Position numbers and translations under genes: made by a program. From Alteromonas macleodii (GTDB taxonomy: Bacteria; Pseudomonadota; Gammaproteobacteria; Enterobacterales; Alteromonadaceae): a stretch of 64,000 bases of DNA. This document shows positions 21,234-30,090 of this stretch, piece after piece (position 1 is the stretch's first letter; the number at the start of each line of letters is the position of its first letter). The DNA is taken from NCBI RefSeq assembly GCF_903772925.1, contig NZ_LR812090.1:2438333-2502332 (forward strand), written 5' to 3'. The notes beneath the pieces were generated by a model. The model was not told the origin of the DNA. It made no database searches and saw nothing but the letters and a program-made list of their open reading frames with translations.

Positions 21234-21797
21234 ATGTCGAAACAACAACTTATCGTTACCATTTTAGGTACAGACAACACTGGCATCCTAAGCGAAATTG
21301 CAACAACGGTATCAGAAGCTCAGTGCAATATTTTAGATAGCAGGCAAGCTATATATGGCAAAGAGTTCTCGTTGACTATGATCATAGAGGGAACGCAAAC
21401 AGCTATTACAAAAGCCGAGTGCATACTACCAGCACTGTTTCAGCGCCTTGATTTGCTGTCGATGATGAAGCGAACGAGCCACCATGAAAAGCAAAATCTC
21501 GCGCACCTCTTTAATGTTGAATTTAGTGGTGAAGACGAAACGGGCCTGATTAAAGCCGTTACCGGCTTTTTCGCAGAGCGAGATGCCATGATTAGTGCGT
21601 TTAGACAGCGAACCTACAAAGACAAAGCCACTGGTAAAGACAACATGCGATGCAAATTTATTGTTTCGCTTACTTCAGATGAAAATATCGATGTTTTAGA
21701 ATCTGATCTAATGTCCCTGTTCAAATCGTTAAACGTGACAGGCAAAGTAGTAGACAAACACAAGAAGGATCCCAATGAAAACGTTACAAGCTGGTGA
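21234..21797 (+). CDS. gcvR: Glycine cleavage system transcriptional repressor GcvR
   Basis: Protein of 187 aa with two ACT domains: residues 5-80 (IVTILGTDNTGILSEIATTVSEAQCNILDSR) and about 92-175 (FSGEDETGLIKAVTGFFAERDAMISAFRQRT). In E. coli GcvR binds GcvA and blocks activation of the glycine cleavage operon when glycine is low. Location divergent from dapA and directly before bcp is also the E. coli arrangement. The 3' end overlaps bcp by 23 bp. Confidence 0.9.
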   Translation: MSKQQLIVTILGTDNTGILSEIATTVSEAQCNILDSRQAIYGKEFSLTMIIEGTQTAITKAECILPALFQRLDLLSMMKRTSHHEKQNLAHLFNVEFSGEDETGLIKAVTGFFAERDAMISAFRQRTYKDKATGKDNMRCKFIVSLTSDENIDVLESDLMSLFKSLNVTGKVVDKHKKDPNENVTSW

Positions 21798-22239
21798 TAA
21801 AGCTCCACAATTCTCATTGCAGAACCAAAATGACGAAACCGTATCTTTAACTGATTACGCAGGTAAAAAAGTACTCGTGTATTTTTACCCTAAGGCAATG
21901 ACGCCAGGCTGTACAACTCAAGCACAGGGATTACGTGATGTTAATGAAGAACTGACCACGAAGAACGTGGTTGTACTAGGTGTAAGCCCAGATGCGGTTA
22001 AGCGACTGCCTAAGTTTATAGAAAAAGAAAACCTTAATTTCACCCTGCTTTCTGATGAAGACCATGCTGTTGCCGACGCATTTGGTGTGTGGGGGCCTAA
22101 AAAGTTCATGGGTAAAGAATATGATGGCATCCACCGTCAAACTTTCTTGATTGACGAGAACGGTGTAATTGAACATGTTTTCAATAAATTCAAAACAAAA
22201 GAGCACCACACAGTTGTTCTTGATTACCTGAACAGCTAA
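21775..22239 (+). CDS. bcp: Thioredoxin-dependent peroxiredoxin, Bcp/PrxQ type
   Basis: Reduces hydrogen and organic peroxides. The peroxidatic cysteine is C46 in YPKAMTPGCTTQA. The position where most Bcp proteins carry the resolving cysteine five residues later (PGCTxQACG) is Q51 here, so this copy should work as a 1-Cys enzyme or use an external thiol. No other cysteine occurs in its 154 residues. The ATG at 21775 overlaps gcvR and is preceded by AAGAAGGA. Confidence 0.93.
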   Translation: MKTLQAGDKAPQFSLQNQNDETVSLTDYAGKKVLVYFYPKAMTPGCTTQAQGLRDVNEELTTKNVVVLGVSPDAVKRLPKFIEKENLNFTLLSDEDHAVADAFGVWGPKKFMGKEYDGIHRQTFLIDENGVIEHVFNKFKTKEHHTVVLDYLNS

Positions 22240-22252
22240 ATTTCTTACATAA

Positions 22253-22293
22253 CAAAAAAGCCCCGATAACGTGCAGTTATCGGGGCTTTTTTA
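22253..22293. terminator. Strong bidirectional terminator (bcp / perM-like)
   Basis: GCCCCGATAAC (22260-22270) is fully complementary to GTTATCGGGGC (22276-22286), with A6 before and T6 after. It separates two convergent genes. Confidence 0.93.
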
Positions 22294-22306
22294 TACTTAG
22301 TGTTAG

Positions 22307-23380
22307 CTACTTTGCCTCTTCGGGAATTGCAACAGGATTACTTGACCACGCAGTAACCACAGCTTTTACCAACGTAGCAAGTGGTATGGCGAAAAACACG
22401 CCCCAAAAGCCCCAAAGGCCACCAAAGACTAAAACAGCAACAATAATATAAAGCGGGTGAAGACTAACCGCTTCAGAGAATAATAACGGCACCAATAAGT
22501 TACCATCTAATGCCTGAATAATGCCGTAGGCTATCATTAGATACCAAAACTCTGGTGATATTCCCCACTGAAACATTGCAACAACAGCCACGGGTATTGT
22601 GACCACTGCAGCACCGATATAGGGAATGAGTACAGAAAAGCCAACTAAAACGCCAAGCAAAATGGCATAACGCAAGTCCATAAGAACAAAAGTCACACAG
22701 CTCACTACACCCACGATAATAATCTCAATCACTTTGCCGCGTATGTAATTAGCGATTTGAGAATTCATTTCGTGGCCCACTTGAGTAATTAAGCGGCGTT
22801 CTTTTGGCAATAAACGAGAAATGCTGTCTAGAAAGAAAAGCTTGTCTTTCAGCATGAAAAATACCATCAGGGGTACCAGCACCATATAAACAAGCAGTGC
22901 GGCTAAATTGGCGATATTACTGAACGAAGCAGAAATCAGGGTTTCTCCTACTTCTACTAGCTTTTCATTTAAGCCTTCCATCATCTGATGGATTTGATAC
23001 ACCTGTACGTAATCTGGGTATTTATCAGGAAGCGTTAAGATCCATTCTTGGGCTTTTTGCCAAATTAACGGCGTTTCTTGAATAAGATTCACACTCTGCT
23101 TTGAGATAATTGGAACCAATCCAATCAAAGTTAAAATAGTGATAGTGATAAATCCGAGCATTACCACGCCGCATGCCAAAGTGCGACTAACGCCAACACT
23201 CACTAAACGACTTACTGGCCAGTCAAGCAGATAAGCAATAACCGCTGCAACCAGTACAGGCATAATTAGCTCGCCCCACAATAGCAACACTGTTGTGGTT
23301 AAAAGAATCAAAATGAGCAGCATTGCTGCATCAGGATCGGAAAATTTGCGTCGGTACCAACGACCAAAAACGCTAATCAT
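22307..23380 (-). CDS. perM: AI-2E family transporter, PerM-like
   Basis: Inner-membrane permease of 357 aa with about eight hydrophobic segments. The C-terminal half contains VGFSVLIPYIGAAVVTIPVA and DGNLLVPLLFSEAVSLHPLYIIVAVLVFGGLWGFWGVFFAIPLATLVKAV, the conserved part of the AI-2E/UPF0118 family. PerM sits next to bepA in E. coli, as here. Start chosen at ATG 23380 (MISVFGRWYRR) with TAGG upstream; the frame extends 11 codons to a GTG at 23413. The transported substrate is not certain for the family. Confidence 0.88.
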   Translation of the reverse strand: MISVFGRWYRRKFSDPDAAMLLILILLTTTVLLLWGELIMPVLVAAVIAYLLDWPVSRLVSVGVSRTLACGVVMLGFITITILTLIGLVPIISKQSVNLIQETPLIWQKAQEWILTLPDKYPDYVQVYQIHQMMEGLNEKLVEVGETLISASFSNIANLAALLVYMVLVPLMVFFMLKDKLFFLDSISRLLPKERRLITQVGHEMNSQIANYIRGKVIEIIIVGVVSCVTFVLMDLRYAILLGVLVGFSVLIPYIGAAVVTIPVAVVAMFQWGISPEFWYLMIAYGIIQALDGNLLVPLLFSEAVSLHPLYIIVAVLVFGGLWGFWGVFFAIPLATLVKAVVTAWSSNPVAIPEEAK

Positions 23381-23572
23381 AGAAACGCCTAGAAATAACC
23401 AAGAATAGGTCACGCATCATAGTTGATAGCACTAGCAATTAGCAATAAGTAGTAGTTAAGAATCTTTCAAAATCAAACTGGTATGATGTTTTTACAGTAT
23501 TACTATTAGCGTGTAGAGTGAGAGTGTAGAAAGTTGTTAACTAAACTAGGTCAACGTGTCGTAATACCTGCG

Positions 23573-23640
23573 AAGCGTTTGACTGAAATAGTCAGAAGCG
23601 TGTGACCGATATAGTCCAAGCATCTGACTAAATTAGATAA
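23573..23640. promoter_or_regulatory. Three tandem operator-like repeats upstream of bepA
   Basis: Three adjoining copies of about 23 bp start at 23573, 23596 and 23619: AAGCGTTTGACTGAAATAGT, AAGCGTGTGACCGATATAGT and AGCATCTGACTAAATTAGAT (first 20 bases each). The first holds the palindrome TGACTgaaatAGTCA. Such a row looks like cooperative binding sites for a regulator, about 175-240 bp before bepA. The rest of the 23381-23814 gap holds no gene that I can support. Confidence 0.5.
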
Positions 23641-23814
23641 CTTCTGGAAGTTCGCTCTAGTATTTGTCTGACTCGTGTTAGTAAAACAACGCTAAATTTT
23701 AAATTTCGTCTACTGAAAAAGTAGATATAAGAAAATAATAAATTTTGAAACTGTTTAGCAACTTAGTGCTCTAAGCGTTATGCAGTATTAAACATGTACA
23801 ATAATTGTAGGTTC

Positions 23815-25278
23815 ATGAGAAAACATTTTTCAGCATCTTTGGTTGCCCTTTCCTTTGTGCTCACATCGAGCCTAACGGCTGTTGCACAAGATGCCAATTA
23901 CAGCAATAAAAATGCACTACCTGAGATAGGTGTGGTTGCTTCAGACGCTATATCACTTGATAAGGAAATGATCGTAGGCGATGCCGTAATGCGCCAAATG
24001 CGCGGGCAAAGCCCGGTTATCTCAGACCCAGTGTTGGACGAGTATTTGCAAGATGTAGGCAATCGTTTAGTTGTCCACGCCGACAATGCAAAGTTCCCCT
24101 TCGAGTTTTTCTGGGTTAACAACGACGCCATAAATGCTTTCGCGTTTTTCGGTGGTCATATCGGCGTACATACGGGCTTAATGCGTAGAGCTAAAAACGA
24201 GAGCGAGCTGGCTTCAGTACTTGCTCACGAAATTTCACACGTTACGCAGCGCCACATTGCACGGCGTATGCAAGCTCAACGACGCTCATCGCCTTTAGCA
24301 CTGGCTTCGCTTATTGGTGGCGTACTCATTGCTATGGCTAATCCTGAAGCAGGTATTGCGGCCATGCAGGCAGGTTCTGCAGCATCGGCTCAGCTTCAAA
24401 TTGACTATACACGGACAAATGAACAAGAAGCAGACCGAATCGGTATTGCTATGCTGGCAAGAGCTGGTTTTGATCCAAGCGCTGCGGCCTCCTTCTTTTC
24501 TACAATGGCAGAAGAATACCGTATGGTTTCTAGACCGCCTGCACGACTTCTAACTCACCCCCTAACTGAAACCCGTATTGCTGATGCAAGGAATCGCGCT
24601 GGGGATTATCCCAGACGTTATCTTCCCATTAACAAACAATTTGAATTAGCGAAAGCACGAATAAAGGCGCGCTATTCGTTTAAAGCAGATTACGCAATGG
24701 AGTATTTTGAAGCAGCAGTAAACCAAGATGTTCAGCGGAGCAAAGAAGCATCGCTTTACGGTTTAGCACTCGCCTACATGCGAAACGAACAAATTGATAA
24801 AGCAAAAAAAGTGATGGATAAGCTTATTGCCGGCGATGGAGATAATCTTTTCTATCTCGATGCTATGACTGATATTTACATCTCTTTAGGACAACCTTTA
24901 AAAGCGGTAGAAATGTTAACGCCTCACGTTCAACACAACCCGAGAAATCAGGTTCTTGCGCTAAATCAGGCGAACGCCTATATCAGTGCACAAAAGTATG
25001 ATGATGCCATTTCGTTGCTTAAGGATTTTCTACTGGTCAGAAAAGATTATCAAATAGCCCACCAATTGATGAGTGAAGCGTATCAAAAAGCTAAGCAATT
25101 CTCCCAAATGCACCAAAGCAAAGCGGAAGTCTATGCCCTTTATGGCGCATACAATCGCGCAGTAGATGAACTTCAATATGCTTACAATTTTGCGGGTGAT
25201 AATCACCTTGCAAAGCAACGGATTAGGGCGCGCATAAAGCAGTTTCGCGATCAGGAAGAACGATTAGAACGGCTATAG
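23815..25278 (+). CDS. bepA: Beta-barrel assembly-enhancing protease BepA (M48, TPR)
   Basis: Periplasmic zinc metalloprotease and chaperone that helps LptD assembly and degrades stalled outer-membrane proteins. Signal peptide residues 1-25 (cleavage after AVAQ or AVA), HEISH zinc motif at 138-142, and the third ligand in TNEQEADRIG near 205. The C-terminal half (about 290-487) is built of TPR repeats. ATG at 23815 gives a classic signal peptide; another ATG seven codons upstream (23794) is possible. Neighbouring the perM-like gene agrees with the BepA assignment. Confidence 0.93.
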   Translation: MRKHFSASLVALSFVLTSSLTAVAQDANYSNKNALPEIGVVASDAISLDKEMIVGDAVMRQMRGQSPVISDPVLDEYLQDVGNRLVVHADNAKFPFEFFWVNNDAINAFAFFGGHIGVHTGLMRRAKNESELASVLAHEISHVTQRHIARRMQAQRRSSPLALASLIGGVLIAMANPEAGIAAMQAGSAASAQLQIDYTRTNEQEADRIGIAMLARAGFDPSAAASFFSTMAEEYRMVSRPPARLLTHPLTETRIADARNRAGDYPRRYLPINKQFELAKARIKARYSFKADYAMEYFEAAVNQDVQRSKEASLYGLALAYMRNEQIDKAKKVMDKLIAGDGDNLFYLDAMTDIYISLGQPLKAVEMLTPHVQHNPRNQVLALNQANAYISAQKYDDAISLLKDFLLVRKDYQIAHQLMSEAYQKAKQFSQMHQSKAEVYALYGAYNRAVDELQYAYNFAGDNHLAKQRIRARIKQFRDQEERLERL

Positions 25279-25319
25279 TGCGTTTGTAGTGCGTTTGTAG
25301 TGCGTTTGTAGTGCGTTAA
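25276..25319. repeat. Four tandem copies of an 11-bp unit after bepA
   Basis: TAGTGCGTTTG occurs at 25276, 25287 and 25298, with a fourth copy TAGTGCGTTAA at 25309. The first copy contains the bepA stop codon, so the repeat arose by duplication of the gene's 3' edge. Confidence 0.9.
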
Positions 25320-25354
25320 TGTACAGCGCTACCGTTGTTCTATACACTGTTGAC

Positions 25355-25870
25355 TTAATCTCGCTCAGCGTTTTTTAGTTTAATAAGGCGCTGATGCAAG
25401 CCGTCAGCTGTCACTTCACCCATTATCGTATCTTTGATCTTTCCATCTGGGCCCACAATGAAAGTGGCAGGTAAATATGGAGGCTTAGCCATGGGTAGCT
25501 TAGTATCGGAAGAACTAACAATAACTGGCACAGCAATGTCGTATTTTTTTGACATTGCTGTCAATTCAGCTTTTGTTTTGGGGTCGTAGTTAATTGCAAA
25601 TAGCTGTGTACCGCTAGGTAAAGATTGATGAAATGACGCTAATTCAGGCATTTCGCGAAGACATGGCGCACACCAAGGCGCAAAGTAGTTCACAATTACC
25701 CACTGTCCTTTAAGACCATTCCAGCTATATGTTTGCCCATCCAAGGTTTCAAAGTCATTCTGAAGACTCTGATAAGTAAAAAACCCAGCTAAAGACGCTG
25801 TAATAAAAAGGGTGATAAGAAGTAGCGGATTAGTTTTGCCCATATTGCTATTTAAAGGTGAGAACGACAT
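25355..25870 (-). CDS. TlpA-like membrane-anchored thioredoxin
   Basis: A 171-aa thiol-disulfide protein with one N-terminal membrane segment (residues 15-33) and a periplasmic thioredoxin domain. The active site is WCAPC in NYFAPWCAPCLREMPEL (about residues 66-82), and PYLPATFIVGPDGKI holds the cis-proline. This suggests a reductase or cytochrome c maturation helper, but the partner is unknown. GAGGG lies four bases before the chosen ATG, favouring it over the internal ATG nine codons later. Confidence 0.9.
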   Translation of the reverse strand: MSFSPLNSNMGKTNPLLLITLFITASLAGFFTYQSLQNDFETLDGQTYSWNGLKGQWVIVNYFAPWCAPCLREMPELASFHQSLPSGTQLFAINYDPKTKAELTAMSKKYDIAVPVIVSSSDTKLPMAKPPYLPATFIVGPDGKIKDTIMGEVTADGLHQRLIKLKNAERD

Positions 25871-26087
25871 GCAACCCTCTAATTATATTTGTTTTAGTCA
25901 TAGTGCCAGATTCTTCCCCCCTTCTCTAACAGATTTTAAAATATTACTTGTTAAACACCTCGCTGATTAGGCGCGATGCAGAGGTATATTGCGCACTTTA
26001 TTGATAACTAGGTTTAAACTGCTTGATATTAAGAAGCAAAAACGCAATAGTTCGCGCCAAAAGTAACAACCTTAAAAAGGGGCTTAT

Positions 26088-26441
26088 ATGTCAGATATTA
26101 CTATTATTCATAATCCACGCTGTTCTAAGAGCAGACAAACGCTTGCGCTACTTGAAGAAAAAGGCGAAGCGCCAGTTGTGGTTGAATATTTAAAACATCC
26201 CCTAGATGCCCAAGCGCTTAAAGCGATATTTAAAAAACTTAACCTTGAATCGGTTAGGGGTATGATGCGTACAAAAGAGAAAGAGTACAAAGAGGCAAAT
26301 TTAGGGGACGAAGCATTGTCTGATGAAGCACTTTTTGATGCCATGGCTCAGACGCCTAAGCTAATCGAACGCCCTATTGTTATTAAAGGCGAGAAAGCAC
26401 GTATCGGTCGACCGCCTGAATCGGTATTGGACATTTTGTAG
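26088..26441 (+). CDS. arsC: Arsenate reductase, ArsC glutaredoxin-coupled type
   Basis: Reduces arsenate to arsenite using glutathione/glutaredoxin. In the 117-aa protein the catalytic cysteine lies in HNPRCSKSRQTL (C12), and arginines in RGMMRTKE, LIERPIVI and ARIGRPPE complete the arsenate site. There are no other ars genes next to it; instead its stop overlaps the start of wrbA by one base, a pairing frequent in marine gammaproteobacteria. AAGGGG precedes the ATG. Confidence 0.93.
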   Translation: MSDITIIHNPRCSKSRQTLALLEEKGEAPVVVEYLKHPLDAQALKAIFKKLNLESVRGMMRTKEKEYKEANLGDEALSDEALFDAMAQTPKLIERPIVIKGEKARIGRPPESVLDIL

Positions 26442-27049
26442 TGCAACCCGTTCTTGTACTTTATTACAGCCGACATGGCAGTACCAAGCGTTTAGCCGAT
26501 GCTATCGCCCAGGGAATATCGTCACAAAATGTGCCGGTTATAGTGCGCACAGTTAAAAGTATTAACGAATCGAGCAGCACTTCTGAAGATGTCTCAGATG
26601 TTGCTTCTAGTACAGTCCCTGAGGTTACAATTCAGGAACTTGAGCAATGTAGCGCGTTGGCCCTTGGTAGCCCTACTCGCTTTGGCAATATGGCCGCGCC
26701 GGTTAAACACTTTTTAGACTCAACAAGCAGCCAATGGTTGAAGGGCGCATTGATTGATAAACCGGCCTGCGTTTTTACTTCGTCATCGTCCATGCATGGC
26801 GGCCAAGAGTCCACGCTGTTGTCTATGATGATACCGCTTATCCATCACGGTATGATAATTTGCGGTATTCCATACAGCGAGCCAGAACTGCACAATACAA
26901 CCATGGGTGGCAGCCCCTATGGCGTAACACATGTCGCGCACCATAGTTTAAGTGCTCCGCAACAATTGAGCGCAGATGAAAAAGCGCTGTGTTTTGCTCA
27001 AGGTAAGCGCCTGGCTACGTTTGCAAAAAGATTAGCAAATAACGATTGA
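26441..27049 (+). CDS. wrbA: NAD(P)H:quinone oxidoreductase, WrbA flavodoxin-like
   Basis: FMN-binding flavodoxin-fold protein of 202 aa that performs two-electron quinone reduction. The FMN phosphate loop is YYSRHGSTKRLA (residues 8-19); SPTRFGNMAAPVKHFLD and FTSSSSMHGGQESTLLSMMIPLIHHGMIICGIPY are the WrbA signature parts. It starts with GTG, its first base being the last base of the arsC stop codon, so translation is coupled. The insert at 40-60 is serine-rich and longer than in E. coli. Confidence 0.92.
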   Translation: MQPVLVLYYSRHGSTKRLADAIAQGISSQNVPVIVRTVKSINESSSTSEDVSDVASSTVPEVTIQELEQCSALALGSPTRFGNMAAPVKHFLDSTSSQWLKGALIDKPACVFTSSSSMHGGQESTLLSMMIPLIHHGMIICGIPYSEPELHNTTMGGSPYGVTHVAHHSLSAPQQLSADEKALCFAQGKRLATFAKRLANND

Positions 27050-27123
27050 TTCGCGATACGACAAACGCGAATAGACACAACGTTTAGATAAATATTAAAA
27101 CCTGATTTCTTCGGAGAATAAAC

Positions 27124-27546
27124 ATGGCACCAGATACGCGTTTCTTTCGCTATCTAGCACTTATCAGTCACACTGGGCTAATTATATGGATAACGCTTTG
27201 GCAATTTACATTTACTAAAGAGCATACTTACTCCCCAGTATTTATTGCCTTGTTCTATATTTTACCCTTATTGTTACCCTATTGGGGTGTATTGAAAGGC
27301 AAGCCATATACTCACGCTTGGGCAAATTTTGTTGTCTTATTTTACCTTATTCACGGGTGTACCGTTGCCTACGCCGTGCCTGCTGAACGCTGGTATGCGG
27401 TAGTAGAAATTATTTTGTGTACCGGCATGTTCGTTGGATGCAGCGCCTTCGCCAGAAAGCGTGGACGCGAACTAGGATTAGGCTTTAAAAAGCTTAAAGA
27501 AGAAATGAAAGAAGAAAAAGCGCGTTTTGAGCAAGGCCGACCGTAA
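27124..27546 (+). CDS. DUF2069 membrane protein
   Basis: A 140-aa inner-membrane protein with four hydrophobic helices (about residues 10-28, 38-55, 64-85, 90-110) and a charged, lysine/glutamate-rich tail likely in the cytoplasm. The pattern LALISHTGLI.W and LLPYWGVLKGKPYTHAWANFVVLFYLIHG matches DUF2069. It follows wrbA by 74 bp, an arrangement common in this order; CGGAG precedes the ATG. Function unknown. Confidence 0.85.
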   Translation: MAPDTRFFRYLALISHTGLIIWITLWQFTFTKEHTYSPVFIALFYILPLLLPYWGVLKGKPYTHAWANFVVLFYLIHGCTVAYAVPAERWYAVVEIILCTGMFVGCSAFARKRGRELGLGFKKLKEEMKEEKARFEQGRP

Positions 27547-27550
27547 CCCT

Positions 27551-27658
27551 TAGCTAAATCAGGTTGAGCTCGCGCTTAGCTAGTTTAGGTTAAGCTCGCG
27601 CTTTGACTAATTTAGGTTAAGCTCGCGCTTTGACTAATTTAGGTTAAGCTCGCGCTTA
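27551..27658. repeat. Four tandem copies of a 27-bp unit at the 3' end of hda
   Basis: Units begin at about 27551, 27578, 27605 and 27632. The last copy is the final coding part of hda (residues KRELNLN plus stop, read leftward); the others are copies of it beyond the stop codon. Sequence core: TTAGGTTAAGCTCGCGCTTT. The two copies nearest hda are almost identical and the outermost has diverged, showing sequential duplication. Confidence 0.93.
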
Positions 27659-28371
27659 ACCATGCCCACCGACAGGCGTTTTTGTTCTTGGAGTGAGCGG
27701 GTGTCTAGCCTGGCTAGCAAAGACATCAGGCTTTTTAGGTCTCGTTCGCTATGATTTAACAAGAACTGTAGCGCTTGGTTTGAAAGCTTAAGGCCCCGCT
27801 CTTCAGCGCGCAGGCGTACCGCCTCCTCACGACCGCTATCATCAAGCTGATTAACGTGATAAATAACGCCCCATGCCAAGCGGGAACGCAAATCAGGTAG
27901 CACGAATGCTGGGTTTGATGGACCTAAATGGCTGGTGCAAATCACCATGGCCTGTTTAGCTTCCATAACGCGATTGAATAAATCAAACAGCGCTTCTTCC
28001 CAGCGCTTATCACCCGCTATGGCGTGTATGTTATCTAGCGCTATCAGCGACAGGTTTTCCAACCCTTCGAAGATATCTAAAGACCAAGCTTTAAAGTCAT
28101 TAAGATTTAAATACAGGTGATTGACAGATCTGCCTGCTAACTGATGACAGGTGGCAAAAAGCAAGTGACTTTTACCAACCGCACTGCTGCCTAGTAAGGT
28201 AAGTAATGGAAGTTGCAATGAAGCTAAAGCGCTTAATTTCGAGGCATCTCGCCAAAGCGGTAGCGCTTCTGAAATCTGCTCAAGCACTGAAACCACTTCT
28301 TCGTTACCCGTAGAAACGAAACTATCGAAGTTTTCGTCTACAGGTAACGTTACAGGCAAAGGCAGCTGCAT
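27634..28371 (-). CDS. hda: DnaA regulatory inactivator Hda
   Basis: AAA+ protein of 245 aa that, bound to the beta clamp, makes DnaA hydrolyse ATP and so limits re-initiation. The N-terminal clamp-binding motif is QLPLPV (residues 2-7), Walker A LLGSSAVGKSHL (57-68), Walker B LIALDNIHAI (about 109-118), and the arginine finger region is SRLAWG. It lies 6 bp downstream of the DUF2066 gene. Its 3' end is tandemly repeated in the following 27-bp units. Confidence 0.94.
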   Translation of the reverse strand: MQLPLPVTLPVDENFDSFVSTGNEEVVSVLEQISEALPLWRDASKLSALASLQLPLLTLLGSSAVGKSHLLFATCHQLAGRSVNHLYLNLNDFKAWSLDIFEGLENLSLIALDNIHAIAGDKRWEEALFDLFNRVMEAKQAMVICTSHLGPSNPAFVLPDLRSRLAWGVIYHVNQLDDSGREEAVRLRAEERGLKLSNQALQFLLNHSERDLKSLMSLLARLDTRSLQEQKRLSVGMVKRELNLN

Positions 28372-28377
28372 GCTAAT

Positions 28378-29775
28378 TTAATTGCTCCAATAGAAACTGT
28401 TTTCGTTAACGGTTTGTCCGTAGGCGTCAGTTACTGGGCGTAGTTTATTTTCTAACTTGACGCTGTTTAGTAGATCGTCAACCGTACCGACTAACGTTAA
28501 AGAATAAGTAGCCACGGTACCCGATTGCTCAATGAGCGTTGCGTTTTCAATAACACTTAAGCTGTTCAAATAGTCTGTGGCACTGGCATAGCTTGCAATG
28601 GAACCAACGTTGGCGATTGAGACTGTAATGACCTCTCGTTCAGACTCTTCAATACCCACAACCGCATAAAGCGATGACAAATAGTTTGAATACGCGTCTA
28701 CCAGTGCATTGCCTAAATCTTCCGGTGAATCTCCATAGATGCTGCCGTAGCTTACTTTACCACCGCCAATAAAAATCCAATCCAGCGCGAAGTCGCCCTC
28801 GTCTGCTCTTTTAGCGTAATTCGCAAATTCGTCCATAGTGAATGGTTCCGTTGTGTTTGCGAGTTGCCCTGTAGGCGATATTTCTTCAACATTTACGCTA
28901 GGCTGACCAGTAAGAGCAGCGTTTTTGTTTATTGGGCTATCACCATTACCTTGCGACGGGTTCGATTCAGCGTTAGCTGAATCGTTTGGTTGATCGTCGT
29001 AACGCTCAGTCTGAGCTTCTTCAGTAAGCACATTATCTAATGAATCAACGGTACCAGACGGCACAACGTTTTCAGGTAAATCTGGTATCGCATTTGGGTC
29101 ATTGCGATAAACCCTGGCACCGATAATGTTATCGACGCTGTAACGCATAGAAGCTTTACGCAGCGGCTCAGCAAATCGTCCCCACACGTCGTAGGTAGAA
29201 ATATTAACGCTGTCTGTTAGGTCCATTAGAGGGAGGCTGAGAGGCACACCACGCTGTTTAGCCGTTTGTTTAAGTGCGCGCTGAAGCTCAGTATCGAGTG
29301 ATTCGTCAAGAATAGTACGAGTTTCGTTCTCGTCTTCTTGTGCTAGCCACACTATAGTCTCTGGGCGTCTGTCCCCCCAAAGCGGAAGTAATTCTCGCTG
29401 CAAAATTTCATTAAGTTTCGCCTGATCGAATTCAGCAATGTAATAGGTTCTGTTGTTATCAAACGCAAAGCGATATGAACGAAGCAGCGACTGAGGCGAT
29501 GTTAATGCCGCTCTGACACCTGGGTTGTCAAGTACACTCGTGCTGCCCGACATTTTAATGAATACTTGCTTGAGCGCTTTTTTGAGCGCTGTTTGCTGAG
29601 TGCGCTGAGTTTGATCTTCGACTTGAATTTGCGCTTCATTAACAACAACGCGCTGAGCGGCGTGCGTGTTTGCACTGTAATTAAGTATTGCAAAAAGAGA
29701 GACACACAGTATTCGTTTCAAACCTACTCTCTGCTTCTTTGCCTTATTGGTGTTACGCATTACTGCCGTCAACAT
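28378..29775 (-). CDS. DUF2066 exported protein
   Basis: A 465-aa protein with an N-terminal membrane or signal segment (about residues 19-39, ending NTHA). The conserved domain VVNEAQIQVEDQTQRTQQTALKKALKQVFIKMSGS belongs to DUF2066. Residues 230-300 are low-complexity linker rich in D, N, P and S. The ATG at 29775 was chosen because GGAG lies 5 bases upstream; the frame extends 30 codons further. It is found beside hda in many gammaproteobacteria; function unknown. Confidence 0.85.
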   Translation of the reverse strand: MLTAVMRNTNKAKKQRVGLKRILCVSLFAILNYSANTHAAQRVVVNEAQIQVEDQTQRTQQTALKKALKQVFIKMSGSTSVLDNPGVRAALTSPQSLLRSYRFAFDNNRTYYIAEFDQAKLNEILQRELLPLWGDRRPETIVWLAQEDENETRTILDESLDTELQRALKQTAKQRGVPLSLPLMDLTDSVNISTYDVWGRFAEPLRKASMRYSVDNIIGARVYRNDPNAIPDLPENVVPSGTVDSLDNVLTEEAQTERYDDQPNDSANAESNPSQGNGDSPINKNAALTGQPSVNVEEISPTGQLANTTEPFTMDEFANYAKRADEGDFALDWIFIGGGKVSYGSIYGDSPEDLGNALVDAYSNYLSSLYAVVGIEESEREVITVSIANVGSIASYASATDYLNSLSVIENATLIEQSGTVATYSLTLVGTVDDLLNSVKLENKLRPVTDAYGQTVNENSFYWSN

Positions 29776-30090
29776 TGACACTCCATACCCTCTAAAAATC
29801 AATTCCTTACCTACCCAATCATGGGCCAAACATATTTCAAATAAAGCTTGAAAGCAGCCCAACATTCACATTGCTCACTCTTAATATCAGAGCAAGACAT
29901 TTTATTTACCAAAAGATCTAGCAAGATATTCACCAAAAGATAGCGTTCTATTGTCTTTTATATTCAATTTAATTTCACCCTTAAAATAAAAAAGATCAAA
30001 AAGCGCATAAAATAGCCGTCACAAATTGGACTTGTGCCGACTTGCTGGTAGAATCCGCGGTTTTCTACCTCTTAGTTTCAGGGCCCAACC
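29776..30090. other. DUF2066/purM divergent region
   Basis: This 315-bp gap is AT-rich and has no supported gene. It contains the purM promoter at 30026-30054. I did not find a clear PurR operator. Confidence 0.5.
30026..30054 (+). promoter_or_regulatory. Sigma70 promoter of purMN
   Basis: TTGGAC (30026-30031), a 17-bp spacer, and TAGAAT (30049-30054), 36 bp before the purM start. Both hexamers match 4-5 of 6 consensus bases. Confidence 0.7.
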
